Shown here: piece by piece, positions 1-5,683 of the stretch
How the letters are laid out: every line of letters starts with the position of its first letter
How positions within the stretch are numbered: the stretch's first letter is position 1
Source of the DNA: an uncultured Collinsella sp.
GTDB taxonomy: Bacteria; Actinomycetota; Coriobacteriia; Coriobacteriales; Coriobacteriaceae
Assembly: GCA_938036665.1 (NCBI GenBank)
Contig: CALHWR010000180.1
Span: forward strand, 1 to 5,683
Direction of reading: 5' to 3'
DNA: 5,683 nucleotides
Notes under the pieces: model-generated
Told to the model about the DNA's origin: nothing
Databases searched by the model: none
Seen by the model: the letters and a program-made list of their open reading frames with translations, nothing else
Program-made: the position numbers and the translations under genes

Positions 1-11
1 CAGGCATCCGA

Positions 12-17
12 GAGGAG
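12..17 (+). promoter_or_regulatory. Ribosome binding site of thrS
   Basis: GAGGAG lies 11 bases before the ATG at 29 and is a strong anti-16S match. It supports initiation at 29 and therefore the short, TGS-less form of the enzyme. The reading frame stays open back to the window edge, with no stop in the nine upstream codons, so a longer form starting outside the window is not formally excluded. Confidence 0.7.
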
Positions 18-28
18 AAAACATACCC

Positions 29-1792
<1,764 letters not shown>

Positions 1793-1814
1793 GGCAAACT
1801 TCACAACAATTAAC

Positions 1815-1850
1815 AAAGGCGACCGTCCACACAGGGCGGTCGCCTTTTTT
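1815..1850 (+). terminator. Rho-independent terminator of thrS
   Basis: The stem 1815-1828 pairs with 1834-1847, 14 bp with one G-T wobble (1826/1836). Its core GGCGACCG pairs with CGGTCGCC around a 5-base loop ACACA. A run of six T (1845-1850) follows directly. It lies 22 bases after the thrS stop codon, the classic place and form of an intrinsic terminator. Confidence 0.95.
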
Positions 1851-1861
1851 CATGCCCGAAT

Positions 1862-1891
1862 AAAAAAGCCGCTGGTTAAGCGGCTTTTTTT
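1862..1891. terminator. Second, likely bidirectional intrinsic terminator
   Basis: AGCCGCT (1867-1873) pairs with AGCGGCT (1879-1885) around a 5-base loop. The hairpin is preceded by six A and followed by seven T. Because A-tract and T-tract mirror each other, the hairpin reads as a terminator on both strands. It backs up the thrS terminator 11 bases upstream. It would also stop any transcript coming leftward out of the promoter segment at 1920-2011. Confidence 0.85.
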
Positions 1892-1896
1892 GTTGC

Positions 1897-1919
1897 ACAA
1901 AAAGGTACAGGTTTTTGTA
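1897..1919 (+). repeat. Left inverted-repeat arm of putative invertible promoter
   Basis: Bases 1905-1919 (GTACAGGTTTTTGTA) are the exact reverse complement of 2012-2026. Extending outward to 1901 and 2030 gives 18 of 19 complementary positions, with the single mismatch at 1904/2027. The arm is itself a dyad: ACAAAAA (1897-1903) and TTTTTGT (1912-1918) flank the 8-base centre GGTACAGG. Two inverted half-sites around a 6-8 base centre is the usual shape of a tyrosine-recombinase crossover site. Confidence 0.8.
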
Positions 1920-1932
1920 GAGGGGTATGGAG

Positions 1933-1953
1933 ATGTACCTACTAGCAGTACAT
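1933..1953. promoter_or_regulatory. Candidate operator dyad upstream of the operon promoter
   Basis: ATGTAC (1933-1938) and GTACAT (1948-1953) are perfect inverted half-sites with 9 bases between them. They sit about 49-69 bases upstream of the predicted start, a position suited to an activator. The extended half TGTACCT (1934-1940) is the reverse complement of AGGTACA inside the left arm (1903-1909), so the same binding motif may recur. No regulator is identified, and short dyads also arise by chance. Confidence 0.35.
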
Positions 1954-1964
1954 TTTGCGTAATC

Positions 1965-1995
1965 TGGGCAAACGCTGATTAATTGCTCGTATAAT
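1965..1995 (+). promoter_or_regulatory. Promoter for loaP and the polysaccharide operon
   Basis: The -10 box TATAAT (1990-1995) is a perfect match to the sigma-70/SigA consensus. The best -35 candidate is TGGGCA (1965-1970), 4 of 6 to TTGACA, but with a long 19-base spacer. No extended -10 TG is present. The weak -35 suggests that an activator may be needed. Transcription would start near 2002, giving a leader of about 120 bases before loaP. No comparable promoter was seen on the opposite strand of the segment. Confidence 0.65.
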
Positions 1996-2011
1996 GTCGT
2001 CTGTCGAAAGA

Positions 2012-2034
2012 TACAAAAACCTGTACTTTTGCGA
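2012..2034 (-). repeat. Right inverted-repeat arm of putative invertible promoter
   Basis: Bases 2012-2026 are the exact reverse complement of the left arm core 1905-1919, and the match runs to 2030 with one mismatch (2027). The inner half-site ACAAAAA (2013-2019) is identical to that of the left arm when inverted. The outer half (from 2028) is degenerate. Such an asymmetry between inner and outer half-sites is tolerated in known invertase sites. The arm starts 16 bases after the TATAAT box and falls in the transcribed leader. Confidence 0.75.
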
Positions 2035-2075
2035 CTGCGCCTAGCTGCGAGCGAGAAGCCTGTTCTAAACGCCCC

Positions 2076-2099
2076 TGCATTTGCGTGCATCGCAAAGCA
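2076..2099 (+). promoter_or_regulatory. Leader RNA hairpin just upstream of loaP
   Basis: TTTGCG (2080-2085) pairs with CGCAAA (2091-2096) around the loop TGCAT. The stem extends by TGC (2076-2078) with GCA (2097-2099), leaving A2079 bulged. It ends five bases before the G-rich ribosome binding site. No T-tract follows, so it is not a terminator. LoaP proteins are reported to act through RNA hairpins in the leaders of their target operons, so this is a candidate loading element. That role is inference, and the hairpin could be incidental. Confidence 0.4.
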
Positions 2100-2103
2100 A
2101 AAA

Positions 2104-2113
2104 GAGGGGGGGA
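2104..2113 (+). promoter_or_regulatory. G-rich ribosome binding site of loaP
   Basis: GAGGGGGGGA, with seven consecutive G at 2106-2112, lies 7 bases before the ATG at 2121. It fixes that ATG as the start in preference to the in-frame ATG at 2085, which lies inside the leader hairpin and has no comparable site. A homopolymer used as Shine-Dalgarno element could change length by strand slippage. Confidence 0.65.
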
Positions 2114-2120
2114 CGATAAC

Positions 2121-2711
2121 ATGGAACAGACGGCACGGCGCCAAGAGCAGCTGCCGGGCGCATTTAACGGTGTCACCACCAACAGCCAGCACGGCCGCGT
2201 CCGCTGGTATCTGGTCCACACCCCCAATGGAAAAGAGCGCGAGACCTGTGAAAAGGTTCGCTGCATTATCCCGCACAACCTTATGCAGGACGCTTTTGTG
2301 ATGCAAAAGGAGTTCTGGTTTAAGCGGGACGGCGCCTGGTCGCTCCAAACCAAACCCATGTACAAGGAATATTTCTTCGTCGCCACGCACGATGCCGCCG
2401 CGCTCGATAGGGCCCTGGCTCAGTTGAGTTTTGGCTGTCGCATCGCCGGCAGTAGGGAGCGGGCGTATATGTCCATGCCGGATGATGCGCAGGATTGGTA
2501 CCGCAGCGTGCTGGATGCTGACGGCGTGGTGCGCAACAGCGTAGCGCGCATAGATGACGGCGTGTTGCACATAGAGCAGGGGCCCTTGGTGGGGCAAGAA
2601 GCCCGTGTAAAGAAGATCGACCGTCATAAGCGCTGGTGCCTGGTAGACGTGGGCGAAGGCGACTCCACACTTAGGGAGCTGCTGCCGCTCGACGCGCCCA
2701 GCAAAACGTAA
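2121..2711 (+). CDS. loaP: LoaP-like specialised NusG paralogue (transcription antiterminator)
   Basis: This 196-residue NusG-family protein should bind elongating RNA polymerase and suppress pausing and termination across the long polysaccharide operon that it heads. The NGN domain starts at WYLVHTPNGKERE (29-41) and runs to about 105, with the family hydrophobic strand YKEYFFVATH (81-90). A linker of about 45 residues follows. The KOW domain (about 152-178) has GPLVGQEARVKKIDRHKR, closely resembling the LoaP KOW motif with its basic IDRHKR loop. A housekeeping NusG gene would lie between secE and rplK; this one sits in front of an initiating sugar transferase, the usual place for LoaP in Bacillota and Actinomycetota and for UpxY in Bacteroides. 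Start 2121 was chosen for its ribosome binding site. A 16-residue N-terminal extension from 2085 is possible but unlikely. The subfamily rests on context and the KOW loop; the NusG-like assignment itself is strong. Confidence 0.88.
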   Translation: MEQTARRQEQLPGAFNGVTTNSQHGRVRWYLVHTPNGKERETCEKVRCIIPHNLMQDAFVMQKEFWFKRDGAWSLQTKPMYKEYFFVATHDAAALDRALAQLSFGCRIAGSRERAYMSMPDDAQDWYRSVLDADGVVRNSVARIDDGVLHIEQGPLVGQEARVKKIDRHKRWCLVDVGEGDSTLRELLPLDAPSKT

Positions 2712-2756
2712 GGGAGACGTTGCACTAGCAAATTACTTGATTTTGGATTCATAGAT

Positions 2757-2782
2757 GGGGGGGGGTTCCTGGGGACAGGAAC
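2757..2782 (+). repeat. Nine-G tract plus GNRA-loop hairpin (REP-like) before the sugar transferase
   Basis: A run of nine G (2757-2765) leads into a perfect 7-bp hairpin: GTTCCTG (2765-2771) pairs with CAGGAAC (2776-2782) across the tetraloop GGGA, which fits GNRA. The right arm contains AGGA (2777-2780), the only Shine-Dalgarno-like sequence before the GTG at 2795, so the hairpin would hide it. A U-rich stretch at 2788-2794 starts five bases after the stem, so a weak terminator or attenuator is also possible. A G-run beside a short GGGGACAGG-containing hairpin resembles dispersed REP-type elements. Which of these roles is right cannot be told from one copy. Confidence 0.45.
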
Positions 2783-2794
2783 GTAAGTTTTATT

Positions 2795-3547
2795 GTGGCT
2801 GCTAATAAAGAAGTGACAGAGAGCAATGCGCCCGCGGGGGCAGCGCTGATTGCTCAGGCTATGGACCAGCGTGAATGCACCGGTCGATATAAGGCTGTGC
2901 AATCCATCATGGACTGGGACAACTCGCGCCTGGCCTACCGTGCCGTCAAGCGCGCGTTCGACATCGTGTTCAGCGGCTGCGTGCTGGCCGTCATTGCCGT
3001 GCCGAGTCTGGTGCTTGCCGCGGCAATCCGCCTGGAGAGCGAGGGCAACCCGTTCTACAGTCAAATTCGCGTGGGCCAGACCCACCGCGACGGCAGCCTG
3101 TCCACCTTCCGCATGTGGAAGTTCCGCAGCATGTACAGGGACGCCGACGAGCGCCTCGCCGAGCTCAAGGGGCAGAACGAGATCGCCGGCGCCATGTTCA
3201 AGATGAGGGAGGACCCCCGCGTCACCAAGATCGGCAGGTTCATCCGCAAGCATTCCATCGACGAGTTTCCGCAGTTCGTCAACGTGTTCCTGGGGCAGAT
3301 GTCCGTCGTGGGCCCGCGCCCGCCGCTGCCTAACGAGGTGGCCGAGTACACAGAATTCGACCTGCAGCGTCTGGCCGTCAAGCCCGGCATCACCGGCTGG
3401 TGGCAGGTGACCGACCGCAATTCAACGGGTTTCGACGGAATGGTCCAGCGCGACCTTGAGTACATAGCCAAGCGCGGCGTCATCACGGATCTCAAGATCG
3501 TTCTACTCACTGTCGTCGAGGTAATTACGGGAAGCGGGGCGTGCTAG
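2795..3547 (+). CDS. Initiating sugar transferase (bacterial sugar transferase family, WbaP/WcaJ-type catalytic domain)
   Basis: This 250-residue monotopic membrane phosphoglycosyl transferase should transfer a sugar-1-phosphate from a UDP-sugar to undecaprenyl phosphate, the first step of repeat-unit assembly on the inner face of the membrane. After a hydrophilic N-terminus of about 50 residues comes the family start VKRAFDIVFS (51-60) and a hydrophobic re-entrant helix (58-80) with the kink proline P70. Then come KFRSMYRDAD (109-118), MREDPRVTKIGRFIRK (137-152), the Asp-Glu catalytic pair D156-E157 in SIDEFPQ, VGPRPP (172-177), KPGITGWWQV (196-205) and D220. The four-helix N-terminal region of full-length WbaP/WcaJ is absent. 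The sugar donor cannot be read from the sequence. The start is GTG at 2795 with a weak, distant ribosome binding site; ATG at 2861 or 2909 would also keep the whole catalytic domain. The stop overlaps the next gene by 7 bases, implying translational coupling. Confidence 0.93.
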   Translation: MAANKEVTESNAPAGAALIAQAMDQRECTGRYKAVQSIMDWDNSRLAYRAVKRAFDIVFSGCVLAVIAVPSLVLAAAIRLESEGNPFYSQIRVGQTHRDGSLSTFRMWKFRSMYRDADERLAELKGQNEIAGAMFKMREDPRVTKIGRFIRKHSIDEFPQFVNVFLGQMSVVGPRPPLPNEVAEYTEFDLQRLAVKPGITGWWQVTDRNSTGFDGMVQRDLEYIAKRGVITDLKIVLLTVVEVITGSGAC

Positions 3548-4299
3548 TGTCAGCCGGCAATCGTTATCCAATTCTGAACACGTATGTAAACGCCATCTCG
3601 CTTGACGAGACGGTGGATGAAATCGAGAAGATCATCGCGAGGGGCGTTCCGACCCAGCATGTCGTAATCAACGCCTCCAAGGTCAACCTGATGGAGGCGG
3701 ATCCCGAGCTCGCGTCAATCGTCAACGAATGCCCCCTGATCAACGCCGACGGCGCCTCGATCGTCTGGGCGGCGAAAAAGCTGGGGGTTCCTCTCGGGGA
3801 ACGCGTCACGGGCATCGACCTGTTCCAGAGGCTTGTCGGGCTGGCGTCCGAGAAGGGCTACCGCATCTACCTCTTCGGGGCGAAGGAAGAGGTGGTCACC
3901 AAGGTCAAAGCGATTTTCGAGGACAGGTACCCGGGCATCCAGATCGCAGGGTATCGCAACGGCTACTTCACCGAGGCGGACGAGCCCCAGATCGTATCCG
4001 ATATGGCCGCCTCGGGAGCCGACATGATGTTCGTCGCTTTCTCCTCTCCCAAGAAAGAGTACTGGGTCCACAAGTACATCGACCAGATCGGAATCCCCTT
4101 CGTCATGGGCGTCGGCGGCAGCTTCGATGTTGTTGCCGGCGTAACCGACCGAGCTCCGACGTGGATGCAGAAGCACGGCCTGGAGTGGCTCTACCGCTTC
4201 ATCCAGGAGCCCGGAAGGCTGTGGAAACGCTACATCATCGGCAACCTAAAATTCGTCGCCCTCACGTATAAATACAAGTTCGCTAAGAAAGGTGAATAG
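3541..4299 (+). CDS. wecG: WecG/TagA/CpsF-family glycosyltransferase (GT26)
   Basis: This 252-residue peripheral membrane glycosyltransferase should add the second sugar to the undecaprenyl-linked primer. TagA uses UDP-ManNAc and WecG uses UDP-ManNAcA. Visible motifs are NADGASIVWAA (68-78), whose Asp70 matches the proposed catalytic Asp of TagA, VTGIDLF (89-95), the YLFGAKEEVV stretch (110-119), FSSPKKEYW (167-175), GVGGSFDVVAG (190-200) and the C-terminal appendage RAPTWMQKHGLEWLYR (204-219) with EPGRLWKRY (223-231). This appendage is membrane-targeting in the family and completes the active site. Because the operon also encodes enzymes for UDP-ManNAcA, a ManNAcA (WecG-like) or ManNAc (TagA-like) donor is likely; the sequence alone does not decide. 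GTG at 3541 overlaps the stop of the upstream gene; GTG at 3547 is an equal alternative. It ends 2 bases before the dehydrogenase gene. Confidence 0.93.
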   Translation: MLVSAGNRYPILNTYVNAISLDETVDEIEKIIARGVPTQHVVINASKVNLMEADPELASIVNECPLINADGASIVWAAKKLGVPLGERVTGIDLFQRLVGLASEKGYRIYLFGAKEEVVTKVKAIFEDRYPGIQIAGYRNGYFTEADEPQIVSDMAASGADMMFVAFSSPKKEYWVHKYIDQIGIPFVMGVGGSFDVVAGVTDRAPTWMQKHGLEWLYRFIQEPGRLWKRYIIGNLKFVALTYKYKFAKKGE

Positions 4300-4301
4300 C
4301 A

Positions 4302-5519
4302 ATGGTTAACGTTATCGGTCTCGGCTACATCGGCCTGCCCACCGCCCTCATGATGGCATCCCACGGCGTGGAGGTCGTGGGCACGGATTACAACGAGGAG
4401 CTCGTCGCCACGCTCAACGCCGGCAAGACTACCTTCAAGGAGGAGGGCCTGGACGAGCTGTTCGCCGACGCCCTGAAGTCCGGAATCAAGTTCTCCACCG
4501 ACTACCAGGTCTGCGACACCTACATCGTCTCGGTCCCCACTCCCTACGACAAGCTAGACAAGAAGATCGACCCCTGCTACGTCGTGGCGGCCTGCAAGAC
4601 CGTCCTCGAGGTCGCGCCCGAGGGCGCCGTGCTCGTAGTCGAGTCCACCGTCTCGCCCAACACCATCGACCGCTTCGTTCGCCCGCTACTCATAGAGGCC
4701 GGCCGCGAGGACGTCAGGCTCGTCCACGCCCCCGAGCGCATCATCCCGGGCAACATGGTCTACGAGCTGCTGCACAACAACCGCACCATCGGCGCCGACG
4801 ACCCCGAGGTGGGCGAGGCCGTGGCGAAGGTCTACGCCAGCTTCTGCCAGGGCGAGATCTCCGTCACCGACATCCGCACCGCCGAGATGACCAAGGTCGT
4901 CGAGAACACCTTCCGCGCGGTGAACATCGCCTTCTCCAACGAGCTCGCCAAGATCTGCCGCATCGGCGGCATGGACGTCGCCGAGGTCATCCGCATCGCC
5001 AACAAGCACCCGCGCGTGAACATCCTCAACCCCGGCCCGGGCGTCGGCGGCCACTGCATCCCGGTCGACCCGTGGTTCCTGGTCGGCGACTACCCCGAGA
5101 CGGCCAACTTTATCCGCCTCGCCCTTCAGACCAACGCCTCCATGCCCGAGTACGTCATGCACCGGGCCCATGAGGTCATGGCGGAGCGCGGCATCGCTGA
5201 CGCCTCCAAGGTCGGCATCTACGGCCTCACCTACAAGGAGAACGTCGACGACGTCCGCGAGTCCCCGACGCTGCAGATGCTCGAGTCCATGTCCGAGCAC
5301 CTCTGCGCGGGCTCCGTCAAGGTCTACGACCCGTGGGTCGAGCGCGACGAGGTTCCCGGCCAGGTCCATTCCATGGAGGAGTTCCTGGACGGTCTGGAGA
5401 TGGTGATCGTGATGGTCGGCCACTCCCAGGTCACGGACAACCCCGGCATCTTCGGAGAGCGCGTCCTCATCGACCCGCGCAACGTCTGCGGCGACGGAGA
5501 GAACGTCTACAAGCTGTAA
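4302..5519 (+). CDS. wecC: UDP-N-acetyl-D-mannosaminuronate dehydrogenase (UDP-ManNAc 6-dehydrogenase)
   Basis: This cytoplasmic NAD-dependent enzyme oxidises UDP-ManNAc twice at C6 to give UDP-ManNAcA. The 405-residue product has the usual length and three-part layout of the UDP-sugar dehydrogenase family. The Rossmann fold has GLGYIG (6-11) and D29 for NAD, then VSVPTP (76-81) and ESTVSP (114-119). The middle domain has [11 protein letters not shown] (142-152), [20 protein letters not shown] (192-211, with the family Lys197) and [13 protein letters not shown] (233-245). The catalytic Cys252 lies in [13 protein letters not shown]. The C-terminal domain has [16 protein letters not shown] (307-322) and MVGHSQ (371-376). 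HPRVNIL followed by PGPGVGGHC, and RTAEM with ENTFR, agree closely with E. coli WecC rather than with UDP-glucose dehydrogenase. ATG at 4302 has the ribosome binding site AGGTGA at 4290-4295. It lies 2 bases after the previous stop and 29 bases before wecB. Confidence 0.95.
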   Translation: MVNVIGLGYIGLPTALMMASHGVEVVGTDYNEELVATLNAGKTTFKEEGLDELFADALKSGIKFSTDYQVCDTYIVSVPTPYDKLDKKIDPCYVVAACKTVLEVAPEGAVLVVESTVSPNTIDRFVRPLLIEAGREDVRLVHAPERIIPGNMVYELLHNNRTIGADDPEVGEAVAKVYASFCQGEISVTDIRTAEMTKVVENTFRAVNIAFSNELAKICRIGGMDVAEVIRIANKHPRVNILNPGPGVGGHCIPVDPWFLVGDYPETANFIRLALQTNASMPEYVMHRAHEVMAERGIADASKVGIYGLTYKENVDDVRESPTLQMLESMSEHLCAGSVKVYDPWVERDEVPGQVHSMEEFLDGLEMVIVMVGHSQVTDNPGIFGERVLIDPRNVCGDGENVYKL

Positions 5520-5535
5520 GTCCATGTGACTCTTC

Positions 5536-5540
5536 AGGAG
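5536..5540 (+). promoter_or_regulatory. Ribosome binding site that fixes the TTG start of wecB
   Basis: AGGAG lies 8 bases before TTG at 5549, an optimal distance. The in-frame ATG at 5561 would sit 20 bases away and would cut the first strand of the fold, so TTG is preferred. Confidence 0.8.
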
Positions 5541-5548
5541 AAATCGTT

Positions 5549-5683
5549 TTGAAGAAGGTAATGCTCGTCTTCGGCACCCGCCCGGAGGCAATCAAGATGT
5601 GCCCGCTCGTCAACGAGCTCAAGGCGCGTACGGATGAGTTTAAGACCGTCGTGACCGTGACCGGCCAGCACCGCGAGATGCTG
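5549..5683 (+). CDS. wecB: UDP-N-acetylglucosamine 2-epimerase (non-hydrolysing), 3' part outside window
   Basis: Only the first 45 codons are present. They read as [17 protein letters not shown] (1-17), then CPLVNEL and [10 protein letters not shown] (36-45), which is the diagnostic N-terminus of the WecB/MnaA family. The enzyme interconverts UDP-GlcNAc and UDP-ManNAc in the cytoplasm and so supplies the substrate of the dehydrogenase just upstream. The family is usually about 370-390 residues, so about 330 remain beyond the window. The gene starts with TTG after a strong AGGAG. It follows the dehydrogenase by 29 bases with no terminator between them, so it belongs to the same operon. Frame and family are clear despite the truncation by the window edge. 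Confidence 0.93.
   Translation, partial: MKKVMLVFGTRPEAIKMCPLVNELKARTDEFKTVVTVTGQHREML

Larger units (their letters stand above)
1901..2030. other. Putative invertible promoter segment (phase-variation switch)
   Basis: Inverted arms at 1901-1919 and 2012-2030 enclose 92 bp (1920-2011). This segment holds a perfect TATAAT box and the predicted transcription start, both directed to the loaP/polysaccharide operon. The match ends sharply at the inner edge (1920 against 2011) and fades outward. The predicted start, near 2002, lies inside the segment, so the left arm is not transcribed from this promoter. The pair therefore cannot fold as an RNA hairpin in that transcript, which favours a DNA-level role. 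Terminators shield the left side. By analogy with capsule loci of Bacteroides, recombination between the arms would switch the operon between ON (as read) and OFF. No recombinase is in the window. An alternative is a paired operator for a DNA-looping or dimeric regulator. Confidence 0.55.

Noticed and set aside
1901..2030. Reading the inverted arms as one long RNA stem or a transposon end pair
   Set aside because: The predicted start near 2002 excludes the left arm from the transcript. The 92-bp interior holds no gene or transposase remnant, and no flanking target duplication was seen.
2085..2120. Upstream in-frame ATG (2085) as the loaP start
   Set aside because: It lies inside the leader hairpin without a Shine-Dalgarno sequence, and the added residues are outside the NGN domain. 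The ATG at 2121 has a G-rich site at the right distance.
1793..2120. tRNA, riboswitch or CRISPR array in the gene-free stretch
   Set aside because: No cloverleaf, no known riboswitch core and no regularly spaced direct repeats could be found; terminators, inverted arms, promoter and leader account for most of it.
2737..2765. Possible internal promoter before the sugar transferase (TTGATT at 2737-2742)
   Set aside because: At 16-18 bases downstream there is only the G run, with no -10-like sequence, so a promoter is not supported.
4686..5591. 301-codon minus-strand frame opposite the dehydrogenase
   Set aside because: Its composition (very rich in D, V, L, A, G) is the usual antisense shadow of a GC-rich gene, and the + strand encodes an unmistakable WecC.

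Overview
The window is about 60% GC overall, has strong GGAG-type ribosome binding sites and uses GTG and TTG starts freely. It carries a LoaP-type NusG paralogue at the head of a surface-polysaccharide operon. Together these suggest a gut Coriobacteriia (Actinomycetota), most like Collinsella. This is a judgement from gene style and content; no search was run.

Layout, all genes on the + strand. (1) 29-1792: thrS, a housekeeping threonyl-tRNA synthetase that lacks the usual N-terminal TGS domain. (2) 1793-2120: an AT-rich, gene-free control region. It holds two intrinsic terminators, then a pair of inverted repeats (1901-1919 and 2012-2030, 18 of 19 positions complementary). These enclose a 92-bp segment with a consensus TATAAT box aimed at the operon, and a leader with a hairpin and a G-rich ribosome binding site follows. 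(3) 2121-2711: loaP, a processive antitermination factor. (4) 2712-2794: a short spacer with a run of nine G and a 7-bp hairpin closed by a GNRA-type loop. (5) 2795-5683: the start of a polysaccharide gene cluster. It holds an initiating phosphoglycosyl transferase, a WecG/TagA-family glycosyltransferase, a WecC-type UDP-ManNAc dehydrogenase and the first 45 codons of a WecB-type UDP-GlcNAc 2-epimerase that runs off the window.

How the parts fit: the epimerase and dehydrogenase would make UDP-ManNAcA from UDP-GlcNAc. The phosphoglycosyl transferase would load the first sugar phosphate on undecaprenyl phosphate, and the WecG/TagA enzyme would add the second sugar, probably ManNAc or ManNAcA. 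LoaP would help RNA polymerase read through the long operon.

The most notable point is the promoter region. A promoter boxed between near-identical inverted repeats, insulated upstream by terminators and followed by a NusG-like antiterminator and capsule genes, has the same architecture as the phase-variable capsule loci of Bacteroides (invertible promoter followed by UpxY). Here it would be an independent version in a Gram-positive actinobacterium with LoaP. As read, the segment is in the ON orientation. No recombinase gene lies in the window, so inversion is a hypothesis.
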